DNA from: Alphaproteobacteria bacterium
Lineage (GTDB): Bacteria > Pseudomonadota > Alphaproteobacteria > Micropepsales > Micropepsaceae
Direction of reading: 5' to 3'
Assembly (NCBI GenBank): GCA_019241645.1
Contig: JAFAWQ010000035.1
Span: 55,922-119,921, forward strand
Length of the DNA: 64,000 bases
The position numbers and the translations under genes are program-made. Under the pieces are notes generated by a model. That model had not been told where the DNA came from, ran no database searches, and saw only the letters and a program-made list of their open reading frames with translations. The stretch's first letter is position 1; every line of letters begins with the position of its first letter. Shown in pieces: positions 1-10,018 of the stretch.

Positions 1-1029
1 CAGGGTCGAGCGAGCGGTTGCGCGGAACCCGCCCACGAACCGTTCGAGCGACCCGCCCGCTCCGTGATTCAATAGCAACGAAATCAACGCCATTCGAATT
101 GGCACGCCATAGGAGGCTTGGCGAAAATAGGCCGCGCGTGGATCGCTGTCGAAGGCAGGATCCAACTCTCCCGCGCGGGGCAGAGCATGCATGACGAGGC
201 TCTGCCGAAAGCATGGCGCCGCGACGAGTTCGCGGTTCACGACAGGATAGTGGCGCTTTGTGTCCGTCCATCGTTCCTTTTGAAATCGCGTAAGGTACAG
301 AACGTCGATCGCACTGTTCACGACGGCATCGTTGAGGCCATATACCTTGGTCACGCCGTCGGGAAGGTTGCCGCCAAGGTTCAGCGGCGCATAGTCAAAC
401 TCGCCATGCAGCCGGTGCTCGACAGACCCAGGCAGTTCCATGCCGGGAGCCGGCATGAGAAGAAGGTTCGCGCCGAACCGGGCCAATGCATAGGCGAGAG
501 AATGGATCGTGCGGCTGTTCTTCAGGTCACCAAACAGCGCCACATTGAGATTTTGGAGCGCACCTTTTTCCCGCTGTATCGTAAAAAGGTCGCACAGCGC
601 CTGGGTCGGATGCTCGTGCGCTCCGTCGCCGCCATTGATAACCGGCACCGTAGAATATTGCGCCGCCAGCCGTGCCGCACCTTCGAGGGGGTGCCGCAGA
701 ACAATGACGTCCGCGTAGGCAGACACGATGCGCGCTGTGTCGGCCAGGGTCTCGCCCTTGGCGGTTGAACTCGCCGCGGGATCGGCACTGGAGATCACCT
801 TCCCCCCGAGCCGGCACATGGCGCTCTCGAATGATAGCCGCGTTCGAGTGCTGGGTTCGTAAAACACCGTCGCCATCACGGCGCCAGCGCATGCGTCTAC
901 GCTCCGGCCGATTCGGGCAGGCAGGTCTCTATCGCCCAGATCCTCCAGGAAGTCTTCTGCCAACAAAAAAATGCGCTCGATCTCTTCATTTGTGAGATCG
1001 TTGATCGAGGTAAGATGCCGCAGCGCCAT
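1..1029 (-). CDS. pyrB: Aspartate carbamoyltransferase catalytic subunit (partial, runs off left edge)
   Basis: Condenses carbamoyl phosphate and L-aspartate to N-carbamoyl-aspartate, the committed step of de novo pyrimidine synthesis in the cytoplasm. Reading the complement from ATG at 1029 gives 343 codons with no stop before the window edge. The carbamoyl-phosphate loop STRTR lies at residues 60-64 within FYEPSTRTRLSFESA, and the HPTQALCD motif is at about 140-147. The aspartate-domain signature HALPR is near the C-terminus. The family is usually 305-340 residues, so little is missing. It lies 25 bp downstream of ruvX on the same strand and probably shares its transcript. Confidence 0.93.
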   Translation of the reverse strand, partial: MALRHLTSINDLTNEEIERIFLLAEDFLEDLGDRDLPARIGRSVDACAGAVMATVFYEPSTRTRLSFESAMCRLGGKVISSADPAASSTAKGETLADTARIVSAYADVIVLRHPLEGAARLAAQYSTVPVINGGDGAHEHPTQALCDLFTIQREKGALQNLNVALFGDLKNSRTIHSLAYALARFGANLLLMPAPGMELPGSVEHRLHGEFDYAPLNLGGNLPDGVTKVYGLNDAVVNSAIDVLYLTRFQKERWTDTKRHYPVVNRELVAAPCFRQSLVMHALPRAGELDPAFDSDPRAAYFRQASYGVPIRMALISLLLNHGAGGSLERFVGGFRATARSTL

Positions 1030-1054
1030 TGAAGGCCACGCTTATAAAGAGAGG

Positions 1055-1528
1055 CTATTTGGGCAGCAAGTTACGTAGCGCGTCTAGAGCGCCCTGAAGA
1101 ATGTAAGCCGCGGCCACCTTGTCAACGGCGGCGGCGCGCCTCTTACGCGTGGCATCCGCTGCGATCATGTCGCGCTGGACGGCAGCTGTGGAAAGGCGCT
1201 CGTCCCAAAGTGCGACCGGCAACGTAGAATATGACAAAAAATTGCGGGCAAAGGCACGTGCGGATTGAGCGGACGGGCCATCGCTTCCATCCATGTTGAG
1301 CGGCAACCCGATTACCAGCCCGCCGACGCATTCTCTTGCAACAATCCCTTCGATCTTCGCGGCGTCTATGCCGAACTTATCCCTCTTCAGTGTTTCGTAT
1401 GGCGTGGCCACGTTGAGCGTCGTATCGGAGAGCGCCAGGCCAATCGTCTTCTGGCCCAAATCAAGCCCCAACAGCCGTTGGCCGGGCTGGATCCTCCTGG
1501 AGAGGTCGCAGAGCAAGACGGTGCTCAA
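1055..1528 (-). CDS. ruvX: RuvX/YqgF-type pre-16S rRNA nuclease (Holliday junction resolvase fold)
   Basis: A 157-residue RNase H-like protein of the YqgF family, which processes the 5' end of 16S rRNA in bacteria; an older name is putative Holliday junction resolvase. Visible marks are the first acidic strand [10 protein letters not shown] (Asp23), [10 protein letters not shown] in the middle, WDERLST, and the C-terminal [11 protein letters not shown] with its conserved Asp. The start is a TTG at 1528, because there is no ATG or GTG in frame before the upstream stop. It is divergent from gatC, with about 100 bp between them, and is followed closely by pyrB. Confidence 0.9.
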   Translation of the reverse strand: MSTVLLCDLSRRIQPGQRLLGLDLGQKTIGLALSDTTLNVATPYETLKRDKFGIDAAKIEGIVARECVGGLVIGLPLNMDGSDGPSAQSARAFARNFLSYSTLPVALWDERLSTAAVQRDMIAADATRKRRAAAVDKVAAAYILQGALDALRNLLPK

Positions 1529-1635
1529 GAGCGGGTGCCTATCTTGTTTGCCTGCATTACGGCGCTCGCGCTGCTGTCGCTTGCCATTGCGCTGTCCGGA
1601 TTGCTAGCAAGCCCTGAATCCTACCAGTGAAAACA

Positions 1636-1923
1636 ATGTCCGTCGACAAAACTACCGTTGGCCGTATTGCCAAATTGGCGCGAATCGCCCTGCCGGATGA
1701 GCAGGTTGAATCCATGATGGGGGAACTTAACGGCATCCTGGGCTGGATCGAGCAACTCCATGAAGTGGATATCGATGGCGTGGAACCAATGACCAGCGTC
1801 GTGGCCCAAAAACTGAAGATGCGCGACGATGTGGTGACCGCCGGTGGCGACGCTGCCGCCATCGTCGCCAATGCTCCCCAAACGGAGGACGATTTTTTCG
1901 TGGTACCCAAGGTGGTCGAGTAG
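1636..1923 (+). CDS. gatC: Asp-tRNA(Asn)/Glu-tRNA(Gln) amidotransferase subunit C
   Basis: A small 95-residue subunit that wraps and stabilises GatA-GatB in the amidotransferase that converts mischarged Glu-tRNA(Gln) or Asp-tRNA(Asn) to the cognate amide form. It has the family pattern: an N-terminal helix [12 protein letters not shown], then the central [11 protein letters not shown] segment, VEPM, and the C-terminal [10 protein letters not shown] chose the ATG at 1636; a GTG at 1627 would add three residues. It is first in a four-gene operon and 2 bp before the next gene, an acetyltransferase. Confidence 0.93.
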   Translation: MSVDKTTVGRIAKLARIALPDEQVESMMGELNGILGWIEQLHEVDIDGVEPMTSVVAQKLKMRDDVVTAGGDAAAIVANAPQTEDDFFVVPKVVE

Positions 1924-1925
1924 CC

Positions 1926-2396
1926 ATGGCGGTCACCATCGGCATTGAAAGCCCTCTGGAAAAGGAAATCGAAAATCTGATCGGTGAACTGAACGCGACG
2001 CTGCATGCGCTCACGCCACCGGAGCACTGCTATCACCTGACCGTTCAGCAGCTGGCCGGCTTAAATACCACTTTCTTTGTGGCCCGCGACAATGGAGTGG
2101 CTGTCGCCTGCGGGGCGCTTGTGCGGCACCACGCCGGGGTGGGCGAGATCAAGCGGATGTATACCCGCCCCGAATATCAGGGTCGCGGTATCGGTGGGCG
2201 CGTCGTCGGCGAAATTGAAAAACTTGCGCGTTCAGAAAGCTTACGCGAACTGGTGTTGGAGACAGGCGACCGCCATCCAGCCGCGTGGCGCGTATACGAA
2301 CGAGCCGGATTTGGCCGCTGTGGTCCAGTGCTGGATTATCGGGCGTCGAGCTGGTCGGTATTCTATGCGAAGCCGCTTTTGGCGGACGCGGCATGA
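1926..2396 (+). CDS. GNAT family N-acetyltransferase (inside the gatCAB operon)
   Basis: A 156-residue protein with the GCN5-related acetyltransferase fold. The acetyl-CoA-binding motif A is clear as [18 protein letters not shown] (roughly residues 80-97, Q/RxxGxG/A type). It is followed by LVLETG and the C-terminal WRVYERAGF, typical of motif B. The substrate cannot be read from the sequence. It starts 2 bp after gatC and its stop overlaps the gatA start (ATGA), so it is translationally coupled with the amidotransferase. That suggests a role tied to tRNA or translation, or simple hitch-hiking. I see no compositional oddity relative to its neighbours. Confidence 0.88.
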   Translation: MAVTIGIESPLEKEIENLIGELNATLHALTPPEHCYHLTVQQLAGLNTTFFVARDNGVAVACGALVRHHAGVGEIKRMYTRPEYQGRGIGGRVVGEIEKLARSESLRELVLETGDRHPAAWRVYERAGFGRCGPVLDYRASSWSVFYAKPLLADAA

Positions 2397-3874
2397 GCGA
2401 ACTCACACACCTAACCTTGGCGGATGCGCGCGATATGTTGCGTGCCAAGAAAGTGTCTTCATCAGAATTGACGCGGGCATTCGTCGCTGCCATGGAGCGC
2501 GCGCGGATGCTCAATGCGTTTGTAACGGAAACGCGGGATCGCGCGCTGGAAATGGCGAAAGCATCCGACGAGCGAATCTGGCGAGGCGACGCGCGTCCGT
2601 TGGAAGGCTTGCCGGTCGCAATCAAAGACCTGTTTTGCACCAAAGGCGTTCGCACCACCGCGGGCAGCCGCATTCTCGGGAATTTTATCCCGCCGTACGA
2701 ATCGACGGTTTCGCAGAACCTCTGGGATGCTGGCGCAGTGATGCTTGGCAAGACCAATATGGACGAGTTCGCCATGGGCTCGTCCAATGAGACGAGCTAT
2801 TTCAAGCCAGCCATCAATCCGTGGCGCGCGCGCGATTCCAATGAGAATTTGGTTCCCGGGGGATCTTCCGGGGGTTCTGCCGCGGCTGTGGCAGCAAGTC
2901 TCTGCCTTGGAGCGACCGGAACCGATACGGGCGGGTCCATCCGTCAACCCGCGGCGCTTTCCGGCATAGTCGGCGTGAAACCCACTTACGGCCGCTGTTC
3001 ACGCTGGGGGATCGTCGCCTTTGCTTCTTCACTGGATCAGGCCGGACCGATGACACGCACGGTGCGCGATGCGGCGATAATGCTGAGCCATATGGCCAGC
3101 GTGGATGAGAAAGACTCCACCAGCGTCGACATGCCCGTGCCCGATTACGAAGATGGTCTGGAAGGTGGTGTGAGCGGTCTGCGTATCGGAATCCCGAAGG
3201 AATACCGGCTCCAAGGCGCCCCGCCCGAAATCGATGCACTGTGGCAGCAGGGGGCGTATTGGCTGAGAGCACAAGGGGCGGAGATCGTCGATGTTTCCCT
3301 GCCGCATACGAAGTACGCTCTGCCCGCGTATTACATCGTCGCCCCTGCTGAGGCCTCGTCCAATCTCGCGCGCTACGATGGCGTGCGATACGGACATCGC
3401 GCAGAAGGCAGCCACGATCTCGTCGATCTATACGAGCACAGCCGGTCTCAGGGATTCGGCGCCGAGGTAAAGCGGCGGGTACTCATCGGCACTTATGTAC
3501 TGTCGGCTGGCTACTATGACGCCTACTACACCCGGGCCCAGAAGGTTCGGACGCTCATCAAGCGAGATTTCGAGCGGGCTTGGGAGAAATGCGATGCGCT
3601 GCTAACCCCTGCCACTCCGGGCCCTGCGTTCCCTGTCGGCCGAAAGAGCAACGATCCAGTCTCGATGTACCTCAACGACGTGTTCACGGTGACCGTAAAT
3701 CTTGCGGGCTTACCGGCGATTTCGGTACCTGTCGGCTTAACAGAGAATGGTCTGCCGCTTGGCCTTCAGGTAATCGGTAAAACGTTTGATGAAGCCACCG
3801 CCTTGCGCGTTGGCCGCTCTATTGAGTTGGCTGCGAATTTCACCGACCGGCCTCGATCTTGGTGGATGGCATGA
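2393..3874 (+). CDS. gatA: Asp-tRNA(Asn)/Glu-tRNA(Gln) amidotransferase subunit A
   Basis: The amidase subunit of GatCAB; it hydrolyses glutamine and feeds ammonia to GatB. 493 residues. The Ser-cisSer-Lys triad of the amidase-signature family is present: Lys78 in AIKDLF, cis-Ser158 in the GGSSGGS loop, and the nucleophile Ser182 in [12 protein letters not shown]. The start at 2393 overlaps the GNAT stop as ATGA. A longer in-frame start at 2285 would run through the GNAT gene and adds unrelated sequence, so I rejected it. The stop overlaps the gatB start by ATGA. Confidence 0.96.
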   Translation: MSELTHLTLADARDMLRAKKVSSSELTRAFVAAMERARMLNAFVTETRDRALEMAKASDERIWRGDARPLEGLPVAIKDLFCTKGVRTTAGSRILGNFIPPYESTVSQNLWDAGAVMLGKTNMDEFAMGSSNETSYFKPAINPWRARDSNENLVPGGSSGGSAAAVAASLCLGATGTDTGGSIRQPAALSGIVGVKPTYGRCSRWGIVAFASSLDQAGPMTRTVRDAAIMLSHMASVDEKDSTSVDMPVPDYEDGLEGGVSGLRIGIPKEYRLQGAPPEIDALWQQGAYWLRAQGAEIVDVSLPHTKYALPAYYIVAPAEASSNLARYDGVRYGHRAEGSHDLVDLYEHSRSQGFGAEVKRRVLIGTYVLSAGYYDAYYTRAQKVRTLIKRDFERAWEKCDALLTPATPGPAFPVGRKSNDPVSMYLNDVFTVTVNLAGLPAISVPVGLTENGLPLGLQVIGKTFDEATALRVGRSIELAANFTDRPRSWWMA

Positions 3875-5346
3875 GCGAACGAGCGTCGAAATACATAAGG
3901 GGCGCCACCGGAGATTGGGAAATCGTCGTCGGCATGGAGGTGCATGCCCAGGTTCTTTCGAACGCAAAGCTATTTTCCGGAGCGGCCACGGTGTTCGGAG
4001 CCGAACCAAACTCACAGGTTAGTTTTGTAGACGCGGGGATGCCGGGCATGTTGCCGGTCATCAACCGTAAATGCGTGGAGCAGGCGATCCGCACCGGTTT
4101 GGGACTAAAGGCGAAGATCAACCGGCGATCGGTGTTTGACCGGAAGAACTATTTCTATCCCGATTTGCCCGCCGGATATCAGATCAGCCAGTACAAGCAG
4201 CCGATTGTCGGAGAGGGTGAAGTCACCATCGACTTGAGGGGTGGTGAAACCCGGCGCGTCGGCATCGAGCGCTTGCACCTCGAGCAGGACGCCGGCAAGA
4301 GCCTGCACGACCAGCATCCCGACTATTCTTATGTCGACCTCAATCGGGCGGGCGTGGCGCTGATGGAGATTGTCACAAAGCCGGACATGCGCGGCAGCGA
4401 GGAGGCAGCCGCCTTCCTGCGTAAGCTTCGCAGCATCGTGCGCTATCTTGGAACTTGCGACGGCAACATGGATGAGGGCTCCATGCGTGCGGATGTGAAT
4501 GTGTCAGTGCGCCGGCCTGGAGAACCCCTTGGCACCCGTTGCGAGATCAAGAACGTGAATTCGATGCGGTTCATCGTTCAGGCGGTGGAATACGAGGCGC
4601 GGCGGCAGGTGGATATTCTGGAATCGGGCGGCACCATCCGCCAGGAGACCCGCCTCTTCGACTCCCGTGCCGGTGAAACGCGATCTATGCGCTCGAAAGA
4701 AGAGGCGCATGACTATCGCTACTTCCCCGACCCGGATCTGCTGCCTCTGGAGCTCGACGAAGCATGGATTGAGGATATCGCCAGTTCATTGCCGGAATTG
4801 CCGGACGAAAAGAAAACGCGCTTCATGGAAATCGGGCTTTCCGCTTACGATGCGGCAGTGCTGGTCGGCGAGAAGGAAACGGCCGACTACTTCGAAGCCA
4901 TGGTGACAGAGGGCGCTGAACCGAAAGCCGCAGCCAACTGGCTGAACAACGAAGTTTTCGGACGCCTCAACAAGGCGGGACTATCGGTTGTGACCAGCCC
5001 GGTCTCGCCATCCCAGAACGCGGCGATCCTGCAACTGCTGTCCGACAATGTGATCAGCGGAAAGATCGCGAAGGACCTGCTCGATATCGTCTGGAGCGAA
5101 GGCGGCGATCCGCGCGCACATGTTGACGCAAAAGGTATGCGCCAAGTGACCGACACATCGATGATCGAGCGCGCTGTCGACGCCGTGATTGCGGCCAACC
5201 CGGATAAAGCGGAACGGGTAAAAACGAAACCGAAGCTAGCGGGATGGCTTGTCGGTCAGGTGATGAAAGAGACCGGTGGAAAAGCAAATCCACAGGCCGT
5301 GAACGACGTGCTCAGGACGCGGCTGGGAATCACTCACGAAGGGTGA
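3871..5346 (+). CDS. gatB: Asp-tRNA(Asn)/Glu-tRNA(Gln) amidotransferase subunit B
   Basis: The kinase/transamidase subunit, 491 residues. It activates the tRNA-bound Glu or Asp with ATP and receives ammonia from GatA. The family hallmarks are [12 protein letters not shown] at the N-terminus, [26 protein letters not shown] and the [14 protein letters not shown] segment. The C-terminal GatB/YqeY tail domain ends with [17 protein letters not shown] chose the start at 3871, which overlaps the gatA stop; a start at 3859 would add four residues. Its presence implies indirect synthesis of Gln-tRNA and/or Asn-tRNA in this organism. Confidence 0.96.
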   Translation: MSERASKYIRGATGDWEIVVGMEVHAQVLSNAKLFSGAATVFGAEPNSQVSFVDAGMPGMLPVINRKCVEQAIRTGLGLKAKINRRSVFDRKNYFYPDLPAGYQISQYKQPIVGEGEVTIDLRGGETRRVGIERLHLEQDAGKSLHDQHPDYSYVDLNRAGVALMEIVTKPDMRGSEEAAAFLRKLRSIVRYLGTCDGNMDEGSMRADVNVSVRRPGEPLGTRCEIKNVNSMRFIVQAVEYEARRQVDILESGGTIRQETRLFDSRAGETRSMRSKEEAHDYRYFPDPDLLPLELDEAWIEDIASSLPELPDEKKTRFMEIGLSAYDAAVLVGEKETADYFEAMVTEGAEPKAAANWLNNEVFGRLNKAGLSVVTSPVSPSQNAAILQLLSDNVISGKIAKDLLDIVWSEGGDPRAHVDAKGMRQVTDTSMIERAVDAVIAANPDKAERVKTKPKLAGWLVGQVMKETGGKANPQAVNDVLRTRLGITHEG

Positions 5347-5456
5347 TTCGCACATTTTCAAGCGCTTGACGGTCCGGCCAATTTGGCGCAGCCAGTTTCG
5401 TCATTGTACGGATAAATGCTTACTTTATAGCAAAATACTAGGTTTTCGCATGTTTT

Positions 5457-5474
5457 CGCCAATCGAGATTGGCG
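5457..5474 (+). terminator. Weak hairpin downstream of gatB
   Basis: A perfect 7-bp inverted repeat, CGCCAAT / ATTGGCG, with a 4-base loop, in the AT-richer gap after gatB. No clear T-run follows, so it may be an operon-end hairpin or part of the promoter region of the next small gene. Confidence 0.3.
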
Positions 5475-5578
5475 TGCATTCCTAGCGGTATTGCATCGTT
5501 AAGAAAAATTCTTCCATATTGTCAGCGTTTTGGGGGGTGTGAGTCGCACCGCCTCAAACACAAGAGGAGTCGTTTCAC

Positions 5579-5737
5579 ATGCCAATGACATCAAAGAAGA
5601 GAAAAAGCGGCGGCGCCAAGCGCAAGACAACGCGCAAAGCGGCATCCGCACGGGGCGCTGCGCGCAAGACAACCGGTCGCAAGACTGCGAAGCGGAAGAC
5701 CGCGAAGCGGAAGTCTTCCCGCAAGGCAAGCGCCTAG
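5579..5737 (+). CDS. Very small lysine/arginine-rich, histone H1-like protein
   Basis: A 52-residue protein made almost entirely of Lys, Arg, Ala, Thr, Ser and Gly, with the reiterated unit (T)AKRK(T/S) near the C-terminus (AKRKTAKRKSSRK). There are no acidic or aromatic residues at all. The ATG at 5579 has a good Shine-Dalgarno (AGGAG at 5565-5569) and the gene ends in TAG. The composition resembles C-terminal tails of bacterial histone H1-like and AlgP-type proteins, so binding to DNA or RNA is likely. It stands alone after gatB with its own AT-rich upstream region, and a strong hairpin follows 17 bp later. A longer overlapping frame (5530-5964) has no RBS and random-looking composition. 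Confidence 0.75.
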   Translation: MPMTSKKRKSGGAKRKTTRKAASARGAARKTTGRKTAKRKTAKRKSSRKASA

Positions 5738-6050
5738 CCGTAATTTGTGGCGAAAGCCGCAGCTGTTCCGATCCGGCGTATTCGGTATCTGGAGCAGCTG
5801 CGGCTCAGCCGCGCCTTTACATTAAGCTTAATTTTCCTTTCATATTTTGGATGATCGCGTTCCACTCAGGGGAATTTCCGACCTTGTCACTACACCATCG
5901 CGATTTGGACATTCTCTCGCCGCAAGTGTTGCATTCCTGCCGCCGCCTATTAACCCTGCCTTAGTTTTTCCACGATCACATCAGCGCGCCACAGGAATGG
6001 GCTTGGGGCAAAAGAGGGAGCGGCCGTGGATCGGCCGACGGGGGATTACG
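5738..6050. other. Intergenic stretch with one long stem-loop
   Basis: About 313 bp without a convincing gene. It begins with a long inverted repeat: arm 5755-5769 (AGCCGCAGCTGTTCC) pairs with 5791-5805 over 15 bp with one G-T wobble, and the 21-base loop can form a small inner stem (ccg/cgg). It probably ends the transcript of the small basic protein, although the T-run is poor. The rest is AT-richer around 5815-5850 (a possible promoter for the Sel1 gene). I see nothing else. Confidence 0.45.
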
Positions 6051-6332
6051 ATGGCGTGCATCGATATTGACGCGCTGACACAGTTCGAGAACGACGCGCG
6101 TAAAGGGCGCCCGGATGCGCTGTACAATCTGGGGCTGGCTTATTCGACCGGGCAGGGCGTGAGCGTGGACTACATCGCAGCCCACAAATGGTTCAACCTC
6201 GCGGCCATGAAGGGCAGCGAGATCGCCAAAAGCTGGCGAGCGCAAATATCTGCGGAAATGAGCTCGGGCCAGATCGCAGAAGCGCAACGCCAAGCTCGCG
6301 AATTTCTGTCTTCCTGCCGGGTCGCTGCCTGA
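6051..6332 (+). CDS. Sel1-repeat (TPR-like) small protein
   Basis: A 93-residue protein containing one clear Sel1 repeat at residues 22-57 (ALYNLGLAYSTGQGV, then DYIAAHKWFNLAA), followed by a C-terminal helix with AEAQRQAREF. Sel1 repeats are alpha/alpha scaffolds for protein-protein contact; no catalytic part is present. I chose the start at 6051 because homologous-looking sequence begins there; the longer frame from 5847 covers non-coding-looking sequence. It has no signal peptide, so it is probably cytoplasmic. It is convergent with the lytic transglycosylase, whose stop is 3 bp away. Confidence 0.8.
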   Translation: MACIDIDALTQFENDARKGRPDALYNLGLAYSTGQGVSVDYIAAHKWFNLAAMKGSEIAKSWRAQISAEMSSGQIAEAQRQAREFLSSCRVAA

Positions 6333-6335
6333 AAT

Positions 6336-8519
6336 CTACCGTCCGGCGACCGATTCCGGTGCATTGCCTTCGGATCGGGGCGCGGGGCTGATAGCGGGCA
6401 GAGGGCGCACATCCGGCGAACGGGGGCGATACAGGTCGGCGAGAATTCGCAAGGGTTCGTCTCGACCGGAAATCCGATTTCGATAGACCTGCATGTTTTC
6501 CAGCACCCGCTGCACGTAGTTGCGTGTCTCCGCAAAGGGGATTTCCTCAATCCAATCCAGTGGGTCGACCACCGGGCTGCGTGGATCCCCATAGAGGCCA
6601 ATCCATTTGGTTACGTTTCCGCGACCGGCGTTGTACGCGGCTGCGGTAAGCAAATAGGATCCTCCATAGCTGGCAAGATTTTCGGCCATCTCCACCATTC
6701 CAAGTTTCATGTTGTAGGCAGGATCGCTGAGAAGCTGGTTCGGCAGGTATGCAATCCCGGCCCTTCCGGCGTTGCGCCTGGCTGAGTCTGGCATCAGCTG
6801 CATCAGGCCGCGGGCGCCCGCGCCGCTGATTGCTGCCGGATCGAACTCCGTCTCTTGCCGGATGATGGCAAGCACGAAAGCCTGCTCGGGCGCGTACCCC
6901 GGTCCGGAATACCCGGGCACCGGAAGGACCGGGTGGGAATAGGCGAGGAAGTGCATGTTCCGATATGCGGCGTTTTTCGCGACACGGATGCCGACGTCCG
7001 GAAATCCCATGCCGGCCAGATCGGACGCCAACAGCTTCGCGTGTTTGGCCTCGGGATGGGTTTCCACGTCGTAGGTGGCAAACACCCGCAGAAAAGCCAC
7101 GAGTCCCAGGTCGCCTAAGGCGTGCATGACGTGCGTAAGATCGCGAGCTTGGTAGTGGGCCAGTTCTGCGGGCGTCGCATCCGCTGCGGTTTCCGGCACG
7201 TGCAGCCTGGCAGCAGGATCGAGCTTCGCCAGCGCGAGTTCTCCATAGAAAGTTTGGGGAGATTGTGCGGCGGCGCGATAATCCTCGCGGGCTTGCGCGT
7301 ACTGTCCGGCCGCTTCGCTTGCACGGCCCGCCCAATAGTAGCCGCGCGATCTGCTGATCGGGCGCGTGACGTTGCCGGCTAAGGCAACGAAATGCGTGTG
7401 CGCCTCGCGCGGGTTGCGCAGAAAACGCAGATCCAGCCACCCGGCAAGGAACTGGGCTTCCGCGTATTCAGTGCCAGCGGACAGACCGCTATATGCGATC
7501 AGCGAGTGGGCTGTCGTGAAGGACCGGTTTTGGATCGCCTGCCGTGCCGCGCCGCTAACAGCTCCCCATGCGCGTTCCGGGTCTATCGCCGCCAAATCTC
7601 GCATGGGCGCGCGCGACAAGAACGACAGAAGGGTCGCAGTATCACTGCGCTTCCGTGCAAGCTCGAAACGGTCCCACATCAGAACGGGGTCGTATTGTTG
7701 GTTGCCGGGCAGCGTGGGAATAAGGCGCAAACCCTCATTAACATCTCGCGCCAGTGCCAGACGCGCCGCGGCCACGGCCTGCGCATCCGAAGGCAGTCGA
7801 GGCATCTCTCGCTGCGCTGCGCTGAGTTGTCCCTGGAACATGAGGCGGTTGAAGCGCGCCCGCTCGGAGTCGGGCGTCAGGATATCCGCGTGCCGGCGCA
7901 AGATTTCGGATTCCTGATCAAGTTCGAAGTCGCCCGCGCGCCATGCGTCGCGGACGAGGCTCGCGCCCTTCGTCGCCTGCCCCGTGGCGATATAGGCCTC
8001 TCCCAGCCGCACCTTGCCGATGGCAGAAACAGCATCACGCCCCTGAAAGAACGCCAGGACCGTTTGCGGAGACAGATGCCCATCCATCTCGCCTTCGGCC
8101 CGGGCGTACAGCGCATCGCGGCTGGGCCACTCGGGATTTGCTCGGAGAAAAACCGCCAGTTCATTGAACGTGGCGCCACTGTTTTGATCGAGTAGGTAAC
8201 GCCATTCGACGACACGCTTCAGCGAATTGTCGCGAGCTTGGGCCGCCAGAGTCCGGGCGTTGGCCCATTCCTTTCGCTCCGCCGCCGAAAAGGCCTGCAA
8301 ATAGAGTTGCCGGTCGGCGACGCTCAAAAACCGCACCAGCCCAGGGCGGCGTTCCGTATTCAGGGTGATGCCGTCAGTCCCGCTGGCGATAGGGGCCATT
8401 CTGACCACGCTCGCACGTTGGGCCGATCCGGCCGGGGGCGTTGGACCCGCGGGTTGAGCCAGGACGGCTGTCCCGCCGAAAACGATCGCAACAAGCAGCA
8501 CGTTACGAAGGCCCGTCAT
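6336..8519 (-). CDS. Soluble lytic murein transglycosylase (Slt70-like)
   Basis: A periplasmic enzyme that cleaves the MurNAc-GlcNAc bond with 1,6-anhydro formation during cell-wall turnover. 727 residues. The signal peptide is MTGLRNVLLVAIVFGGTAVLA, and the start at 8519 has a GGGAAGAG ribosome site. A long alpha-superhelical middle (about residues 90-500) is followed by the SLT domain with the catalytic Glu in IRQETEFDPAAISGAGARGLMQLMP and then AAYNAGRGNVTKWI. Length and architecture match the Slt70 family. It is divergent from dapA. Confidence 0.93.
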   Translation of the reverse strand: MTGLRNVLLVAIVFGGTAVLAQPAGPTPPAGSAQRASVVRMAPIASGTDGITLNTERRPGLVRFLSVADRQLYLQAFSAAERKEWANARTLAAQARDNSLKRVVEWRYLLDQNSGATFNELAVFLRANPEWPSRDALYARAEGEMDGHLSPQTVLAFFQGRDAVSAIGKVRLGEAYIATGQATKGASLVRDAWRAGDFELDQESEILRRHADILTPDSERARFNRLMFQGQLSAAQREMPRLPSDAQAVAAARLALARDVNEGLRLIPTLPGNQQYDPVLMWDRFELARKRSDTATLLSFLSRAPMRDLAAIDPERAWGAVSGAARQAIQNRSFTTAHSLIAYSGLSAGTEYAEAQFLAGWLDLRFLRNPREAHTHFVALAGNVTRPISRSRGYYWAGRASEAAGQYAQAREDYRAAAQSPQTFYGELALAKLDPAARLHVPETAADATPAELAHYQARDLTHVMHALGDLGLVAFLRVFATYDVETHPEAKHAKLLASDLAGMGFPDVGIRVAKNAAYRNMHFLAYSHPVLPVPGYSGPGYAPEQAFVLAIIRQETEFDPAAISGAGARGLMQLMPDSARRNAGRAGIAYLPNQLLSDPAYNMKLGMVEMAENLASYGGSYLLTAAAYNAGRGNVTKWIGLYGDPRSPVVDPLDWIEEIPFAETRNYVQRVLENMQVYRNRISGRDEPLRILADLYRPRSPDVRPLPAISPAPRSEGNAPESVAGR

Positions 8520-8647
8520 CTCTTCCCCGTTCTCAGGACGCATTTGCCGCAACGCTATGGTATCGCTTGAAACGATCAAGGTTCCAACGTCTTGATGCTT
8601 TGCCGGTGCGAAGGCTAGTTTTGCACAGAGTTTTGATGGATTTCCCC

Positions 8648-9538
8648 ATGGCCAACGCGCGCGAGCGCTTCAGAGGTTCGATTCCCGCGCTCATTACGCC
8701 GATGCACGATGGTCAACTTGACGAACCCGCACTGCGCCAGTTGGTTGCGTGGCAAATCGCCGAAGGCAGCCATGGCCTGGTCCCATGCGGCACGACGGGT
8801 GAGTCGCCAACGCTCTCCAGCGATGAGCAGCGGCGGGTGATTGAGATTTGTGTCGCGGAGGCGGCGGGCCGGGTGCCCGTTATTGCCGGAGCAGGATCAA
8901 ACGCTACGGCAGAGGCTATTGCGCGCGCCAGACGAGCAAAGGAGTTGGGCGCCGATGCGATCCTGTCTGTTACGGGTTACTACAACAAGCCCTCCCAGGA
9001 GGGGCTGTATCATCACTTCGCCACGCTGGCGGCGGAAGTCGATATCCCGATTTTCCTCTACAACATCCCGAGTCGTGCCGTTGTCGAAATTGCTGTCGAG
9101 ACAGCGGCAAGGCTTTCCCGGATCGACAACATTGTCGGTACCAAGGACGCGACCGGACATATGACGCGGCCTTCGCTTGAACGCCTGGCGTGCGGAACCG
9201 CATGGCGTCTGCTGTCAGGAGATGACGCGAGCGCACTCGGCTACATGGCCCATGGCGGGCATGGCTGCATTTCGGTCACCGCCAACGTCGCGCCGCGCCT
9301 CTGCGCGGAATTTCAGGAGGCGTGCATGCTCGGCGACTTTCGGGCCGCGCGTTTGCTTCACGAACGCATGATGCCGCTACATGAGGCGCTTTTCTGCGAG
9401 CCCAGCCCAGCTCCCGTGAAATATGCGGCTTCGCTGCTGGGCCTCTGCCGGAACGAAATTCGCGCACCGATGATGCCGTTGACCGAAGCCGGGCAGGCCA
9501 AGGTCCGCGAGGCGATGATCGCGGTTGGATTGCTGTAG
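8648..9538 (+). CDS. dapA: 4-hydroxy-tetrahydrodipicolinate synthase
   Basis: Condenses pyruvate with aspartate semialdehyde, the entry to lysine and meso-diaminopimelate synthesis. 296 residues, TIM barrel. Family marks are GTTGESPTL, the proton-relay tyrosine in [20 protein letters not shown], and the Schiff-base lysine in IVGTKDAT. I chose the start at 8648 because GGA lies 7 bp upstream; MDFP at 8636 is an alternative. smpB begins 2 bp after the stop, the dapA-smpB order common in alphaproteobacteria. Confidence 0.95.
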   Translation: MANARERFRGSIPALITPMHDGQLDEPALRQLVAWQIAEGSHGLVPCGTTGESPTLSSDEQRRVIEICVAEAAGRVPVIAGAGSNATAEAIARARRAKELGADAILSVTGYYNKPSQEGLYHHFATLAAEVDIPIFLYNIPSRAVVEIAVETAARLSRIDNIVGTKDATGHMTRPSLERLACGTAWRLLSGDDASALGYMAHGGHGCISVTANVAPRLCAEFQEACMLGDFRAARLLHERMMPLHEALFCEPSPAPVKYAASLLGLCRNEIRAPMMPLTEAGQAKVREAMIAVGLL

Positions 9539-9540
9539 TT

Positions 9541-10014
9541 ATGGCCAAGAAAAAGGACGACGAGCGCAAGGTCGTCGCCGACAACCGCAAAGCCCGCTTT
9601 GCCTACGCCATCGAGTCGACCCTGGAGGCCGGTCTTCAGTTGATGGGGTCGGAAGTGAAGTCACTCCGATCCGGCAAGGCAAATATTGCTGAATCCTATG
9701 CCCAGGCGAAAGACGGCGAGATCTTTCTCGTCAACGCCTATATCCCCGAATACACCATGGCCAACCGCTTCAACCATGAACCGCGACGGCCGCGAAAACT
9801 GCTGGTTCATAAGGGAGAAGCAAAGCGGCTTGCCATTTCCGTGCAACGCGAGGGCATGACGCTGATTCCCTTGCGCGTCTACTTCACGCCGAAAGGCGTA
9901 GCGAAGTGTGAGTTGGGTGTCGCGCGTGGCAAGAAGCTTCACGACAAGCGGGAAACGGAAAAGCAGCGCGATTGGTCGCGCCAGCGGGCCCGTCTGATGC
10001 GCGAGCGGGGATAG
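9541..10014 (+). CDS. smpB: SsrA-binding protein
   Basis: Binds tmRNA and brings it to stalled ribosomes for trans-translation. The 157-residue sequence has all the family pieces: [29 protein letters not shown], the [13 protein letters not shown] strand, and the basic C-terminal tail [19 protein letters not shown] that inserts into the mRNA channel. It probably forms a two-gene unit with dapA. It is convergent with the gamma-glutamyltransferase gene, whose stop is 4 bp away. The tmRNA gene itself is not in this window. Confidence 0.97.
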   Translation: MAKKKDDERKVVADNRKARFAYAIESTLEAGLQLMGSEVKSLRSGKANIAESYAQAKDGEIFLVNAYIPEYTMANRFNHEPRRPRKLLVHKGEAKRLAISVQREGMTLIPLRVYFTPKGVAKCELGVARGKKLHDKRETEKQRDWSRQRARLMRERG

Positions 10015-10018
10015 TCCT

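Noticed and set aside
1535..1630. A 31-codon hydrophobic frame (GTG start) before gatC, looking like a membrane peptide
   Set aside because: No good ribosome site, it overlaps the ruvX start region, and the hydrophobic look can arise from the GC-rich promoter region; too weak to call a gene.
5530..5964. 144-residue frame overlapping the small basic protein
   Set aside because: No ribosome site and mixed composition; the 52-residue frame has AGGAG and a coherent basic sequence.
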